Origin: Superficieibacter electus
GTDB lineage: Bacteria > Pseudomonadota > Gammaproteobacteria > Enterobacterales > Enterobacteriaceae
Assembly (NCBI RefSeq): GCF_002915575.1
Contig: NZ_PQGD01000012.1
Coordinates: 124,001-188,000, forward strand
DNA length: 64,000 nucleotides
Direction of reading: 5' to 3'
The notes below the pieces were generated by a model that was not told the origin of the DNA, ran no database searches, and saw only the letters and a list, made by a program, of their open reading frames with translations. Made by a program: the position numbers and the translations under genes. This document shows, in pieces, positions 20,142 to 30,734 of the stretch. Numbering within the stretch: the first letter of the stretch is position 1; every line of letters starts with the position of its first letter.

Positions 20142-21242
20142 CTACAGTCTCATTGGCATAACAACATAGGCCGCGCTTTGCGACGCCGCATCTTCAATCT
20201 GCACGCTAGATACGGAATCGGTCAGCATGATGCGCACGTTTTCGCATTTCAGCGCGTTCAGCACATCCAGTACGTAGCTAACGTTGAAGCCGATTTCCAT
20301 TTCCGTTCCGGCATAGGTGACGTCGAGGATCTCCTCGGCTTCTTCCTGCTCCGGGTTGTTGGCAGTGATTTTGATCTGGTTCTCGCTCACATACAGGCGC
20401 ACGCCGCGAAACTTCTCGTTGGAGAGGATTGCCGCGCGGGCAAACGCCTGCTTAAGAATATCGCAGCCCGCTTCCAGATGTTTGTCCGGGTTTTTCGGCA
20501 ATACGCGGCGATAATCCGGGAAACGGCCATCAACCAGCTTCGATGTGAAGATAAAGTCGCCGACATGGGCGCGAATATTGTTACTGCCGATCTGCACGCG
20601 CAGCGGGGTATCGCCGCCGTCGAGCATGCGCATCAGCTCAATCACGCCTTTACGCGGTACGATCACCGAATGGTTGGGTAATGCTTCACCCAGCGGCATG
20701 GCGCAGACGGCCAGGCGGTGCCCGTCAGTTGCTACGGTGCGTAACTCTTCGCCTTCCGTTTCAAACAGCATGCCGTTCAGGTAATAACGCACATCCTGAT
20801 GCGCCATCGAAAACTGGGTCGCTTCAATCAGCCGCTTCATGGTCGCCTGCGGCAGAGTGAATTCAACCTCGCTCTGCCAGTCGTCCAGATTCGGGAAATC
20901 CGCAGCGGGTAGCGTGGAGAGCGAGAAACGACTGCGCCCGGAGCGTACCAGCATCCGATCGCCCTCCAGTTTCACATCGATTTCAGCGCCTTCCGGCAGG
21001 CCACGGCAGATATCAAAAAACTTACGCGCCGGGACGGTGGTGGCACCCGGCTCGTGCGGCTGGCTCAGCGATACGCGCGCGACCATTTCCATTTCGAGGT
21101 CGGTACCGGTCAACGACAGCGTACCGTCCGCTACCTGCATCAGAAGATTACCCAGAATCGGCAACGTAGGACGGCCCCCTAAAGGCCCGCTCACCTGTTG
21201 CAGCGGTTTTAATAAATGTTCACGTTCAACGGTAAATTTCAT
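20142..21242 (-). CDS. dnaN: DNA polymerase III beta sliding clamp
   Basis: A 366-residue beta clamp with three similar domains (1-120, 121-245, 246-366), ending in the conserved YVVMPMRL that forms the clamp-partner pocket. It tethers polymerase III and other partners to DNA. Starts 3 bp after dnaA and is co-transcribed with it. Confidence 0.97.
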   Translation of the reverse strand: MKFTVEREHLLKPLQQVSGPLGGRPTLPILGNLLMQVADGTLSLTGTDLEMEMVARVSLSQPHEPGATTVPARKFFDICRGLPEGAEIDVKLEGDRMLVRSGRSRFSLSTLPAADFPNLDDWQSEVEFTLPQATMKRLIEATQFSMAHQDVRYYLNGMLFETEGEELRTVATDGHRLAVCAMPLGEALPNHSVIVPRKGVIELMRMLDGGDTPLRVQIGSNNIRAHVGDFIFTSKLVDGRFPDYRRVLPKNPDKHLEAGCDILKQAFARAAILSNEKFRGVRLYVSENQIKITANNPEQEEAEEILDVTYAGTEMEIGFNVSYVLDVLNALKCENVRIMLTDSVSSVQIEDAASQSAAYVVMPMRL

Positions 21243-21245
21243 AGG

Positions 21246-22643
21246 TCACGACGATAATGTTCGGATTAAATTAGAGAAATCTTCTTTAATATCATGGCTT
21301 TCTTCACGCAACTGCTCGATTTTGCGGCAGGCGTGAAGCACGGTAGTATGGTCGCGCCCCCCAAAGGCATCACCGATTTCCGGCAGGCTATGGTTGGTCA
21401 GCTCCTTTGCCAGCGCCATCGCCATCTGGCGCGGACGGGCTACCGAACGAGAGCGGCGTTTTGACAGCAGATCCGCCACTTTAATTTTATAATACTCTGC
21501 CACCGTCTTCTGAATGTTGTCGATGGTGACCAGCTTCTCCTGAAGCGCCAGCAGATCGCGCAGGGCTTCACGCACGAAGTCGATAGTGATTGCCCGGCCA
21601 GTAAAATTGGCATTGGCGATGACGCGGTTCAGCGCCCCTTCCAGTTCACGCACGTTAGAGCGCAGGCGCTTGGCAATAAAGAACGCCACCTCTCCCGGTA
21701 GACGAATATCATTTTCGTCAGCCTTTTTCATCAGGATCGCCACGCGGGTTTCCAGTTCCGGCGGTTCGATCGCCACCGTCAGCCCCCAGCCAAAGCGAGA
21801 TTTCAGACGATCTTCAACGCCATTGATCTCTTTTGGATAGCGATCTGAGGTAAGGATGATCTGCTGATTGCCTTCCAGCAGGGCGTTAAAGGTGTGGAAA
21901 AACTCTTCCTGGGATCGTTCTTTATTGGCAAAGAACTGAATGTCATCGATTAGCAGCGCATCAACGGAACGGTAGTAGCGTTTAAACTCTTCGATCGCGT
22001 TGTTTTGCAAGGCTTTTACCATGTCCTGTACAAAGCGCTCGGAGTGCATATAGACGACTTTGGCGTTAGGTTTACGAGCCACAATGCCGTTGCCTACCGC
22101 ATGCAAAAGGTGGGTTTTACCCAGGCCTGTCCCGCCATATAAAAACAGCGGGTTATACGCGCCACCAGGGTTGTCTGCCACCTGACGTGCCGCCGCGCGC
22201 GCCAGCTGGTTTGATTTACCCTCAACGAAGTTATCAAACGTGTGTTTGACGTTCACGTTGGAGCGGTAAGTCGGTTCTGCGGGTGCGGGAACATTGTCCC
22301 AACCGGGACGGGATGGCGGAACGGGGCGCGGAATATGCACCTGCGCGGTCTGCACGGGTGCAGCCACGCTAACCGACCCTTTTAACGTCTGTGAAACCGG
22401 TTTGGTCCCTACTTCAAAACGCATCTGCGGTGCGTCAGCCCCACAAAACTCATTGAGCAGTCCGTTGATATTATTGAGGTATTTGTCCCTTACCCAATCG
22501 AGCACAAAACGGTTTGGCGCATACAAAGCCAGCGTGTTATCACTCAGTTCCGCCTGCAATGGGCGTATCCACATACTGAATTCTGTGGCTGGTAACTCAT
22601 CCTGCAATCGGGCAAGACACTGCTGCCAAAGCGAAAGTGACAC
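21246..22643 (-). CDS. dnaA: Chromosomal replication initiator DnaA
   Basis: A 465-residue AAA+ initiator: domain I (1-86; [17 protein letters not shown]6 conserved), a variable linker (about 87-130), domain III with Walker [10 protein letters not shown] (about 170-178), Walker [10 protein letters not shown] and the arginine-finger region, and DNA-binding domain IV with [15 protein letters not shown] (about 431-446). The start is GTG 22643, as in E. coli; in-frame codons further upstream run through the promoter. The linker differs from the E. coli one and accounts for the length difference. Confidence 0.97.
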   Translation of the reverse strand: MSLSLWQQCLARLQDELPATEFSMWIRPLQAELSDNTLALYAPNRFVLDWVRDKYLNNINGLLNEFCGADAPQMRFEVGTKPVSQTLKGSVSVAAPVQTAQVHIPRPVPPSRPGWDNVPAPAEPTYRSNVNVKHTFDNFVEGKSNQLARAAARQVADNPGGAYNPLFLYGGTGLGKTHLLHAVGNGIVARKPNAKVVYMHSERFVQDMVKALQNNAIEEFKRYYRSVDALLIDDIQFFANKERSQEEFFHTFNALLEGNQQIILTSDRYPKEINGVEDRLKSRFGWGLTVAIEPPELETRVAILMKKADENDIRLPGEVAFFIAKRLRSNVRELEGALNRVIANANFTGRAITIDFVREALRDLLALQEKLVTIDNIQKTVAEYYKIKVADLLSKRRSRSVARPRQMAMALAKELTNHSLPEIGDAFGGRDHTTVLHACRKIEQLREESHDIKEDFSNLIRTLSS

Positions 22644-23375
<732 letters not shown>

Positions 23376-23390
23376 TAAAGCTAACCCTGC

Positions 23391-23750
23391 GTGGTTAAGC
23401 TCGCATTTCCCAGGGAGTTACGCTTGTTAACTCCCAGTCATTTCACTTTCGTCTTCCAGCAGCCACAACGGGCTGGCACGCCGCAAATCACCATCCTCGG
23501 CCGCCTGAATTCGCTGGGGCATCCCCGCATCGGTCTTACGGTCGCCAAGAAAAACGTTAAGCGCGCACATGAACGCAATCGGATTAAACGTCTGACGCGT
23601 GAAAGTTTTCGTTTACGTCAACACGAGCTTCCCGCAATGGATTTCGTGGTGGTGGCGAAAAAGGGGGTTGCCGACCTCGATAACCGTGCCCTTACGGAAG
23701 CACTGGAAAAATTATGGCGTCGCCACTGTCGGCTGGCTCAAGGGTCCTGA
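23391..23750 (+). CDS. rnpA: Ribonuclease P protein component
   Basis: A 119-residue basic RNA-binding protein with the RNR motif ([15 protein letters not shown], about 61-75). With RNase P RNA it matures tRNA 5' ends. It starts at GTG 23391 ([10 protein letters not shown], first residue Met), 15 bp after rpmH, as in E. coli. Its 3' end overlaps yidD by 37 bp. Confidence 0.96.
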   Translation: MVKLAFPRELRLLTPSHFTFVFQQPQRAGTPQITILGRLNSLGHPRIGLTVAKKNVKRAHERNRIKRLTRESFRLRQHELPAMDFVVVAKKGVADLDNRALTEALEKLWRRHCRLAQGS

Positions 23751-23971
23751 TAGCCCTCATCCGGGTCTATCAACGCCTGATCAGTCCGCTGCTTGGGCCA
23801 CATTGCCGTTTCACCCCGACCTGTTCGCAATACGGAATTGAGGCATTGCGCAGGTTTGGGATGATAAAAGGCAGTTGGTTGACGGTGAAACGCGTATTAA
23901 AATGCCACCCTTTACACCCGGGTGGTGACGACCCCGTCCCGCCCGGACCATTTGATACCAGAGAACACTAA
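23714..23971 (+). CDS. yidD: Membrane protein insertion efficiency factor YidD
   Basis: An 85-residue protein of the UPF0161 family with the cysteine-rich motif [20 protein letters not shown] and [13 protein letters not shown]. YidD aids YidC-dependent membrane insertion. It begins inside rnpA (37-bp overlap) and ends 2 bp before yidC, so it is read by coupled translation. Confidence 0.95.
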   Translation: MASPLSAGSRVLIALIRVYQRLISPLLGPHCRFTPTCSQYGIEALRRFGMIKGSWLTVKRVLKCHPLHPGGDDPVPPGPFDTREH

Positions 23972-23973
23972 CG

Positions 23974-25617
23974 ATGGATTCGCAACGCAATCTTCTAGTC
24001 ATCGCTTTGTTGTTCGTGTCTTTCATGATCTGGCAAGCCTGGGAGCAGGATAAAAATCCTCAGCCCCAGCAGCAGATCACGCAGACTACGACCACCGCAG
24101 CGGGTAGTGCCGCAGACCAGGGCGTACCAGCCAGTGGCCAGGGTAAACTGATTACGGTGAAAACCGATGTGCTGGAGCTGACGATCAACACCCGTGGTGG
24201 TGACGTTGAGCAGGCGCACCTGTTAACGTACCCGAAAGAGCTGGGTTCTAACGAGCCGTTCCAGTTACTCGAAACCACGCCGCAGTTTATCTACCAGGCG
24301 CAAAGCGGCCTGACCGGCCGTGATGGCCCGGATAACCCGGCCAACGGTTCCCGTCCGCTGTATAACGTTGACAGCGATGCGTTTGTGCTGGCCGACGGCC
24401 AAAACGAACTGGCGATCCCGCTGACCTGGACCGATGCTGCCGGTAACACCTTCACCAAAACCTTCGTCCTGAAACGCGGCGAATTTGCGGTGAACGTTAA
24501 CTACAATGTGCAGAACGCCGGCGAGAAACCGCTGGAAGTGTCTACCTTTGGTCAGCTGAAGCAATCCATCGATTTGCCTTCTCATCGCGATACCGGTAGC
24601 AGCAACTTTGCGCTGCATACCTTCCGCGGTGCGGCGTACTCCACGCCGGACGAAAAGTACGAAAAATACAAATTTGATAAAATTGCCGACAACGAAAACC
24701 TGAACCTGAGCGCTCAGGGCGGCTGGGTTGCTATGTTGCAGCAGTACTTCGCTACCGCGTGGGTACCGCCAGCCAACAGCACCAACAGCTTCTACACCAG
24801 CAACCTGGGTAACGGCGTGGCGGCAATTGGTTATAAGTCTCAGCCGCTGCTGGTTCAGCCGGGTCAGACGGGCAATCTGGGTAGCACCCTGTGGGTTGGC
24901 CCGGAAATTCAGGACAAAATGGCGGCCGTTGCACCGCACCTGGATCTGACCGTGGATTACGGCTGGCTGTGGTTCATCTCTCAGCCGCTGTTTAAGCTGC
25001 TGAAATGGATTCATAGCTTCCTGGGTAACTGGGGCTTCTCCATCATCATGATCACCTTTATCGTGCGTGGCATCATGTACCCGCTGACCAAAGCGCAGTA
25101 CACCTCCATGGCGAAGATGCGTATGCTGCAGCCGAAGATTGCGGCGATGCGTGAGCGTCTGGGCGATGACAAACAGCGTCAGAGCCAGGAGATGATGGCC
25201 CTGTACAAAGCGGAGAAGGTTAACCCACTGGGTGGCTGCTTGCCGCTGGTCATCCAGATGCCAATCTTCCTGGCGCTGTACTATATGCTGATGGGCTCCA
25301 TTGAACTGCGTCACGCGCCGTTCGCCCTGTGGATACATGACCTGTCCGCACAGGACCCGTACTACATCCTGCCGATCCTGATGGGTCTGACGATGTTCTT
25401 CATTCAGAAGATGTCGCCGACCACCGTGACCGACCCGATGCAGCAGAAGATCATGACTTTTATGCCGGTCATCTTCACTGTGTTCTTCCTGTGGTTCCCG
25501 TCAGGTCTGGTGCTGTACTACATCGTCAGCAACACCGTGACGATTATCCAGCAGCAGCTGATTTACCGCGGTCTGGAAAAACGTGGCCTGCATAGCCGCG
25601 AGAAGAAAAAATCCTGA
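23974..25617 (+). CDS. yidC: Membrane protein insertase YidC
   Basis: A 547-residue inner-membrane insertase: uncleaved N-terminal helix (about 5-20), a large periplasmic beta-sandwich domain (about 55-340) and the conserved five-helix core (about 350-533) with the positively charged hydrophilic groove, then a basic tail ([11 protein letters not shown]). It inserts small membrane proteins alone and others with SecYEG. The periplasmic domain differs most from the Salmonella and E. coli versions. Confidence 0.96.
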   Translation: MDSQRNLLVIALLFVSFMIWQAWEQDKNPQPQQQITQTTTTAAGSAADQGVPASGQGKLITVKTDVLELTINTRGGDVEQAHLLTYPKELGSNEPFQLLETTPQFIYQAQSGLTGRDGPDNPANGSRPLYNVDSDAFVLADGQNELAIPLTWTDAAGNTFTKTFVLKRGEFAVNVNYNVQNAGEKPLEVSTFGQLKQSIDLPSHRDTGSSNFALHTFRGAAYSTPDEKYEKYKFDKIADNENLNLSAQGGWVAMLQQYFATAWVPPANSTNSFYTSNLGNGVAAIGYKSQPLLVQPGQTGNLGSTLWVGPEIQDKMAAVAPHLDLTVDYGWLWFISQPLFKLLKWIHSFLGNWGFSIIMITFIVRGIMYPLTKAQYTSMAKMRMLQPKIAAMRERLGDDKQRQSQEMMALYKAEKVNPLGGCLPLVIQMPIFLALYYMLMGSIELRHAPFALWIHDLSAQDPYYILPILMGLTMFFIQKMSPTTVTDPMQQKIMTFMPVIFTVFFLWFPSGLVLYYIVSNTVTIIQQQLIYRGLEKRGLHSREKKKS

Positions 25618-25629
25618 CGTAAGCGGTAA

Positions 25630-25655
25630 GCCGGGTAAGCGCAGCGCCACCCGGC
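25630..25655. repeat. REP-type palindrome after yidC
   Basis: GCCGGGT, a 12-base centre, then ACCCGGC: a single REP element 12 bp beyond the yidC stop, ahead of the terminator. Confidence 0.65.
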
Positions 25656-25673
25656 AAAAGGAACAGTGATAAA

Positions 25674-25698
25674 GGGCGGTCATCTGACCGCCTTTTTT
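25674..25698 (+). terminator. Rho-independent terminator between yidC and mnmE
   Basis: GGGCGGTCA / TGACCGCC stem with a 2-base loop followed by six T residues. mnmE starts 23 bp later, so partial read-through or a promoter inside yidC is likely needed for mnmE. Confidence 0.85.
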
Positions 25699-25721
25699 AT
25701 GGGTAAGCAAAGAGACATAAC

Positions 25722-27086
25722 ATGAGCCATAACGACACTATCGTTGCCCAGGCCACCCCTCCAGGACGTGGCGGCGTGGGCATCCTGCGCATTTCCGGCC
25801 AGAAAGCCCGCGACGTCGCACAAGCCGTACTGGGGAAATTACCTAAGCCGCGTTACGCCGACTATCTGCCGTTTCAGGACACAGACGGCGCGGCGCTGGA
25901 TCAGGGCATCGCGCTATGGTTCCCAGGCCCAAACTCTTTTACCGGCGAAGACGTGCTGGAACTCCAGGGACACGGCGGCCCGGTGATCCTCGATCTGCTG
26001 TTAAAACGCATTCTGACTATCCCCGGTCTGCGGATTGCGAAGCCCGGTGAGTTCTCCGAGCGCGCCTTTCTTAACGACAAACTTGACCTCGCGCAGGCAG
26101 AGGCGATTGCCGACCTGATTGATGCCAGCTCCGAGCAGGCGGCGCGCTCGGCGCTGAACTCACTTCAGGGTGCATTCTCCGCACGCGTAAATCACCTGGT
26201 GGAAGCACTTACTCACCTGCGGATCTACGTAGAAGCGGCCATCGACTTCCCGGATGAGGAAATCGACTTCCTCTCCGACGGCAAAATTGAAGCGCAGCTC
26301 AATGGCGTAATGGCCGATCTGGACGCGGTACGTGCCGAAGCGCGCCAGGGTAGCCTGCTGCGCGAAGGGATGAAAGTGGTGATTGCCGGGCGGCCTAACG
26401 CCGGTAAATCCAGCCTGTTGAACGCGCTGGCCGGACGTGAAGCGGCGATTGTTACCGACATCGCTGGCACCACCCGCGACGTCCTGCGCGAGCACATCCA
26501 TATTGATGGCATGCCGCTGCATATCATCGACACCGCCGGTCTGCGTGAGGCCAGCGACGAAGTTGAACGTATTGGTATTGAGCGCGCGTGGCAGGAGATT
26601 GAACAGGCCGACCGCGTGCTGTTTATGGTCGACGGCACCACCACCGACGCGGTAGATCCGGCGGCCATCTGGCCGGATTTTATTGCACGCCTGCCGGCCA
26701 ACCTGCCGATTACGGTGGTACGTAATAAGGCCGATATCACCGGCGAGACGCTGGGCTTCAGTGAAGTGAATAATCACTCACTTGTTCGCCTCTCCGCGCG
26801 TACTGGTGAAGGTATCGATGTCCTGCGCGACCATCTCAAGCAAAGTATGGGATTTGATACGCAAATGGAAGGTGGCTTCCTTGCCCGCCGTCGTCATTTG
26901 CAGGCGCTGGAAACGGCGGCGACTCATCTTGATCAGGGCAAAGCGCAGCTGCTCGGTGCCTGGGCCGGAGAACTGCTGGCGGAGGAATTGAGGCTTGCGC
27001 AGCACAGCCTGAGCGAAATCACCGGGGAATTTACTTCAGATGACTTGCTGGGACGCATTTTCTCGAGTTTTTGTATTGGTAAGTAA
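25722..27086 (+). CDS. mnmE: tRNA modification GTPase MnmE
   Basis: A 454-residue GTPase: N-terminal folate-binding and dimerisation domain (1-118), helical domain, and an inserted G domain (about 215-380) with [23 protein letters not shown] and NKAD motifs, ending in the catalytic FCIGK. With MnmG it makes the 5-carboxymethylaminomethyl group on U34 of certain tRNAs. Confidence 0.96.
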   Translation: MSHNDTIVAQATPPGRGGVGILRISGQKARDVAQAVLGKLPKPRYADYLPFQDTDGAALDQGIALWFPGPNSFTGEDVLELQGHGGPVILDLLLKRILTIPGLRIAKPGEFSERAFLNDKLDLAQAEAIADLIDASSEQAARSALNSLQGAFSARVNHLVEALTHLRIYVEAAIDFPDEEIDFLSDGKIEAQLNGVMADLDAVRAEARQGSLLREGMKVVIAGRPNAGKSSLLNALAGREAAIVTDIAGTTRDVLREHIHIDGMPLHIIDTAGLREASDEVERIGIERAWQEIEQADRVLFMVDGTTTDAVDPAAIWPDFIARLPANLPITVVRNKADITGETLGFSEVNNHSLVRLSARTGEGIDVLRDHLKQSMGFDTQMEGGFLARRRHLQALETAATHLDQGKAQLLGAWAGELLAEELRLAQHSLSEITGEFTSDDLLGRIFSSFCIGK

Positions 27087-27120
27087 CGTTTAGGCTGTAG
27101 TCGTCCGTGAAGATTCATTA

Positions 27121-27153
27121 ACCCGCATTAACTGGCTGTTAATGCGGGTTTTT
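27121..27153 (+). terminator. Rho-independent terminator after mnmE
   Basis: A perfect 12-bp stem (ACCCGCATTAAC / GTTAATGCGGGT) with a 5-base loop and a T tract, 35 bp after the mnmE stop. Confidence 0.9.
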
Positions 27154-27194
27154 ATTGTCAGGTTAACCGTTCATATCAACATCGAGCGCGGCCA

Positions 27195-27458
27195 TTACCA
27201 CTCTTCCTTCCAGGATGTTTCAGACACCTTGTCACTGGCTTTACCCGCATTTCTGGGGGTCACCGTCAGTTCCAGATTTAAAGCCGACAGAATTTTAAAG
27301 AAGGTTTCCAGCTTAGTAGAATCAGGGTTTTGTTCGAAGCTGGACACCGTATCCTGACGAATACCCACTTTACTGGCAACTTTCCCCTGTGAAAGCTTTT
27401 GCGTAGTACGGATATCTTTCAGGCAGGCGCTGAGTTGCTTGCTGTTAGTTATTTTCAT
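27195..27458 (-). CDS. Orphan HipB-like antitoxin/repressor
   Basis: An 87-residue XRE-family protein: helix-turn-helix at about 13-68 (LSQGKVASKVGIRQDTVSSF), and a C-terminal tail ending in EEW, like the C-terminal tryptophan of E. coli HipB. HipB represses hipBA and binds HipA. No hipA follows: only 40 bp of non-coding sequence lie between its stop and the mnmE terminator. In E. coli the tna operon lies beyond mnmE. It may persist as a solitary autorepressor or regulate a distant toxin. Confidence 0.75.
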   Translation of the reverse strand: MKITNSKQLSACLKDIRTTQKLSQGKVASKVGIRQDTVSSFEQNPDSTKLETFFKILSALNLELTVTPRNAGKASDKVSETSWKEEW

Positions 27459-27498
27459 TTCGATCTACCGGTTACAGACGGTAAAGTAACTATTACAC

Positions 27499-27562
27499 GC
27501 TTTAACAGGTAATACAAGATATACACGCTGAAGCCGTTAAACTAATTTTTACCTGTTAAAGC
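27499..27562. promoter_or_regulatory. Paired 14-bp inverted operators upstream of the hipB-like gene
   Basis: GCTTTAACAGGTAA (27499-27512) is repeated as its exact reverse complement at 27549-27562, with 36 bp between the arms and 50 bp centre to centre (about five helical turns). This suits two dimers of the HipB-like repressor binding on the same DNA face. The region to 27778 also holds the yieE promoter. Confidence 0.6.
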
Positions 27563-27778
27563 ATATAAATGTTTCGGTTTAGCCATTAAGATTTTCATGA
27601 CTAACGGGTTCATGCCATCAGACGCCCATTTTTTCGCAAAAAGTGTCACCCGAAGCACATGATTTGTAAAAATCGGGTTCAGGATCTTCTCATTTGCTTC
27701 GTTTACGTTTAAAACGAAAGCGGTTAACCGACAGCAAGCTTTTCATCTTTACCATTGACCATTATCACGGAGCGAAAA

Positions 27779-28540
27779 ATGGCTACGCACTTTGCAAGAG
27801 GGACTCCGGGCGAGGGTTATCGCCTTTCTACCCGACTGTCGTCAGCCTGCCATAATCAGGCCCGATTGTTGCCGGAGTATCGCCGTTCTCGCTACCTGTC
27901 CTCCAGAGCGCTGCTTGCGGAACTGATGTTCATGTTATACGGCATTAGCGAACTGCCGGAAATCATCATCCTGCCCGGTGGCCGTCCCGTTTTCCTTGAT
28001 ACCACGTTGCCCCGTTTTTCGATTGCCTATGCCGGAAACATTGTCGGCGTGGCATTAACCACCGAAGGCGATTGCGGTCTGGCACTGGCGCTTCCGCGCG
28101 TGATGCCTGGCCTCACTGCGGCACAGGCGTCCGACAGCCATATCTTTTCCAACAACGAAATATTGTGGATCAATAACCAAAACGATCCTAAAGAAGCCCG
28201 GGCGCAGCTGCTGGCGCTGCGTCAAAGCGTACTCAAGTTAACGGGTAAAACCGAAGGTGATTCACAGGAGTTACAACTGCTCCCCGGTTCAGGACGCCTG
28301 CGCGCGGCAAATACCGCGCAAATTGAAGCAGTCTGCGATGCAGAGGACGTGCTGGTATGGTCAATTGCCGTTACACCTGCGATCGAGCGTCTGAAGGTCT
28401 GGGAGTACAACGGCAACGGTAACTGGCGCTGCCTGCCCGATGCGCAGGTGCGCGCCAATGAACCTGCTGGTCGCCTGATGCGTTTTACCAGCCTGACGTC
28501 TGAAAAAACGTTTACACTCAACGGGTCCGATCAAAAATAA
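27779..28540 (+). CDS. yieE: YieE, degenerate phosphopantetheinyl-transferase-like protein
   Basis: A 253-residue protein matching E. coli YieE, a predicted 4'-phosphopantetheinyl transferase. The N-terminal pattern SRALLAELMFMLYG and GRPVFLDTTLPRFSIAYAGN is present. The Mg-binding GxDxE motif, read as GLDMEL in E. coli YieE from memory, is GLALAL here (residues 100-105), so both acidic ligands are alanine. The start is ATG 27779 with GGAG upstream; the ATG at 27755 lacks one. Enzymatic activity is doubtful. Confidence 0.8.
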   Translation: MATHFARGTPGEGYRLSTRLSSACHNQARLLPEYRRSRYLSSRALLAELMFMLYGISELPEIIILPGGRPVFLDTTLPRFSIAYAGNIVGVALTTEGDCGLALALPRVMPGLTAAQASDSHIFSNNEILWINNQNDPKEARAQLLALRQSVLKLTGKTEGDSQELQLLPGSGRLRAANTAQIEAVCDAEDVLVWSIAVTPAIERLKVWEYNGNGNWRCLPDAQVRANEPAGRLMRFTSLTSEKTFTLNGSDQK

Positions 28541-28564
28541 TCTCCACGACACGAAGGAGTCATT

Positions 28565-29131
28565 ATGTCTGAGACGTTGAAAGTGGTTACGTTATTGGGA
28601 AGCCTGCGCAAAGGGTCGTTTAACGCGATGGTCGCGCGAACACTGCCGAAAATCGCCCCGGCGGGAATTGAGGTCAGTGCTTTACCGTCGATTGGTGATA
28701 TTCCGCTGTACGATGCGGATATCCAGCAGGAAGAGGGCTTCCCGGCAAGCGTGGAAGCGCTGGCGGAACAGATTCGCCAGGCAGACGGCGTGGTTATCGT
28801 GACACCGGAGTATAACTATTCCGTGCCCGGCGGGCTTAAGAATGCTATCGACTGGATCTCTCGCCTGCCCGAGCAGCCGCTGGCCGGTAAGCCGGTTCTC
28901 ATTCAGACCAGCTCAATGGGCGCGATTGGCGGCGCGCGCTGCCAGTATCATCTGCGCCAGATCCTGGTGTTCCTTGATGCCATGGTGATGAATAAGCCGG
29001 AGTTTATGGGTGGCGTGATCCAGAATAAAGTGGACCCGCAGACGGGCGAGGTGATTGACCAGAGCACGCTGGATCATCTGACCGGGCAGTTAACGGCGTT
29101 TGGCGAGTATATTCAGCGGGTAAAAGCGTAA
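28565..29131 (+). CDS. chrR: NAD(P)H-dependent FMN quinone/chromate reductase
   Basis: A 188-residue flavodoxin-like reductase (YieF/ChrR): FMN-phosphate loop GSLRKGSFNA (12-21), TPEYNYSVPGGLKNAIDWISR (about 80-100) and SSMGAIGGARCQYHLRQ (about 117-133). It reduces quinones by two electrons and also chromate and other electrophiles. It follows yieE by 24 bp with GAAGGAG before the ATG, so the two are probably co-transcribed. Confidence 0.93.
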   Translation: MSETLKVVTLLGSLRKGSFNAMVARTLPKIAPAGIEVSALPSIGDIPLYDADIQQEEGFPASVEALAEQIRQADGVVIVTPEYNYSVPGGLKNAIDWISRLPEQPLAGKPVLIQTSSMGAIGGARCQYHLRQILVFLDAMVMNKPEFMGGVIQNKVDPQTGEVIDQSTLDHLTGQLTAFGEYIQRVKA

Positions 29132-29139
29132 TCGACATG

Positions 29140-29212
29140 CCCGGTGGCGACGCTTAGGCGTCTTACCGGGTGTGGGACAGGCCGGATGAGTCGGCTTGCG
29201 ACGCCATCCGGC
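29140..29212. repeat. Pair of REP palindromes between chrR and adeP
   Basis: CCCGGT (29140-29145) pairs with ACCGGG (29165-29170), and GCCGGAT (29181-29187) with ATCCGGC (29206-29212). This is a BIME-type pair between two convergent genes, and probably shields both transcripts from 3' decay. Confidence 0.75.
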
Positions 29213-29229
29213 AGAACCGATTTCAGCGC

Positions 29230-30567
29230 TTAGTGCGCGTCAATAAACACAATCTTCAGCACAAACAGTACCGCGACGATAATCACGCACGGGCTGAGAT
29301 CGCGCAGTCGGCCGGTGCCGATTTTCATCACGCAGTAAGAGATAAAGCCCAGCGCGATACCTTCGGTAATCGAGAAGCTGAACGGCATCATCACGGCGGT
29401 AATAAACGCTGGCACCGACTCGGTCAGGTCTTCCCACTTCACGCGCGCCAGGCTTGAGGTCATCAGCACACCGACGTAAATCAGCGCGCCTGCAGCAGCG
29501 TAAGACGGCACCATCCCCGCCAGTGGCGAGAGGAAAATCACCAGCAGGAACAGAATACCAACCACCACGGCGGTCAGGCCGGTACGACCGCCCACAGACA
29601 CGCCGGAAGAGGATTCGATATAGGCCGTCACCGACGACGTGCCGATGAAAGACCCGGCCACGGAAGAAATACTGTCAACGTACAGCGCCTGCTTCATGCG
29701 CGGGAATTTGCCTTTCTCATCTGCCAGACCTGCCTTGTCGGTCACGCCAATCAGCGTACCGGAGGAGTCAAAAAGGTTAACCAGCATAAAGGAGAAAATT
29801 ACCCCCGCCAGACCGAGGTTGAAGGAGCCAGCCAGATCGACGTGACCAATCACGGAACTGACGCTCGGTGGCGCAGAGACGATGCCGTTGTAATGGACAT
29901 CGCCCAGCATCCAGCCCAGCAGCGTAGTGACCACAATAGACACCAGCACCGCCGCGTGAATATTACGCGACGCCAGAATGGCGATGATAAAGAAGCCCAG
30001 TACGCCCAGCAGCACGCTGTGCGAGGTCAGGTTGCCGATGCTGACCAGCGTTTCCGGGTTCGCGACAATGACGCCAGCATTTTTCAGGCCCATCATGCCG
30101 ATAAACAGGCCGATACCGCTGGTGATACCGACGCGCAAGCTCACCGGGATATTGGCAATCATCCAGTAGCGCACGCGGAAAATGGTCAGCAGCAGCAGGC
30201 CGACCGCGCCCCAGAAAATCGCGCCCATTCCCACCTGCCACGGCAGGCCCATTGCCTGTACCACAACAAAAGCAAAGAACGCATTAAGACCCATCGCTGG
30301 TGCCAGCGCTACCGGCAGATTGGCAAAGACGCCCATCAGGATACTGCCCAGCGCGGCGATCAGGCAGGTGGTAACGAAGACGGCGCTGGTGTCCATTCCG
30401 GCCACGCCGAGGATCTGCGGGTTAACGAAAACGATATAAACCATCGTCAGAAAGGTGGTGAACCCGGCAATCACTTCGGTACGTGCCGTTGTGCCGTGCT
30501 CACGTAATTTAAACACACGCTCAAGTATTCCCTGACCAGACGCCTGGGTATGGTGTTGTTGACTCAT
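29230..30567 (-). CDS. adeP: Adenine permease AdeP
   Basis: A 445-residue NCS2/AzgA-type purine permease with about 13-14 hydrophobic segments. Near identical to E. coli AdeP (YieG), a high-affinity proton-linked adenine importer. The NCS2 motifs are visible in GLNAFFAFVVVQAMG (about 100) and FDSSGTLIGVTDKAGL (about 270). Confidence 0.93.
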   Translation of the reverse strand: MSQQHHTQASGQGILERVFKLREHGTTARTEVIAGFTTFLTMVYIVFVNPQILGVAGMDTSAVFVTTCLIAALGSILMGVFANLPVALAPAMGLNAFFAFVVVQAMGLPWQVGMGAIFWGAVGLLLLTIFRVRYWMIANIPVSLRVGITSGIGLFIGMMGLKNAGVIVANPETLVSIGNLTSHSVLLGVLGFFIIAILASRNIHAAVLVSIVVTTLLGWMLGDVHYNGIVSAPPSVSSVIGHVDLAGSFNLGLAGVIFSFMLVNLFDSSGTLIGVTDKAGLADEKGKFPRMKQALYVDSISSVAGSFIGTSSVTAYIESSSGVSVGGRTGLTAVVVGILFLLVIFLSPLAGMVPSYAAAGALIYVGVLMTSSLARVKWEDLTESVPAFITAVMMPFSFSITEGIALGFISYCVMKIGTGRLRDLSPCVIIVAVLFVLKIVFIDAH

Positions 30568-30734
30568 TATCTGTTTCCGAGAAAAGGAGGGAAAATCCGT
30601 CGCTATCCTATACCAAAATGAGACAATAGGAAGATTCAGATGCGACTTTTTTCATTGATTTTGCTTATACGGCAACGATTGCGTCGCATAAATTTCATCA
30701 GGTAAACGTTAAACTTATTAAAAGGGAAACAGGC

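Noticed and set aside
24265-25338. Long 357-residue frame antisense to yidC
   Set aside because: It lies fully inside the conserved yidC gene on the opposite strand, has no ribosome site and no family likeness. It reflects codon bias of yidC.
27087-27778. tna operon or a retron after mnmE
   Set aside because: Tryptophanase or reverse transcriptase coding sequence is absent. The space holds only a terminator, the hipB-like gene and its operators.
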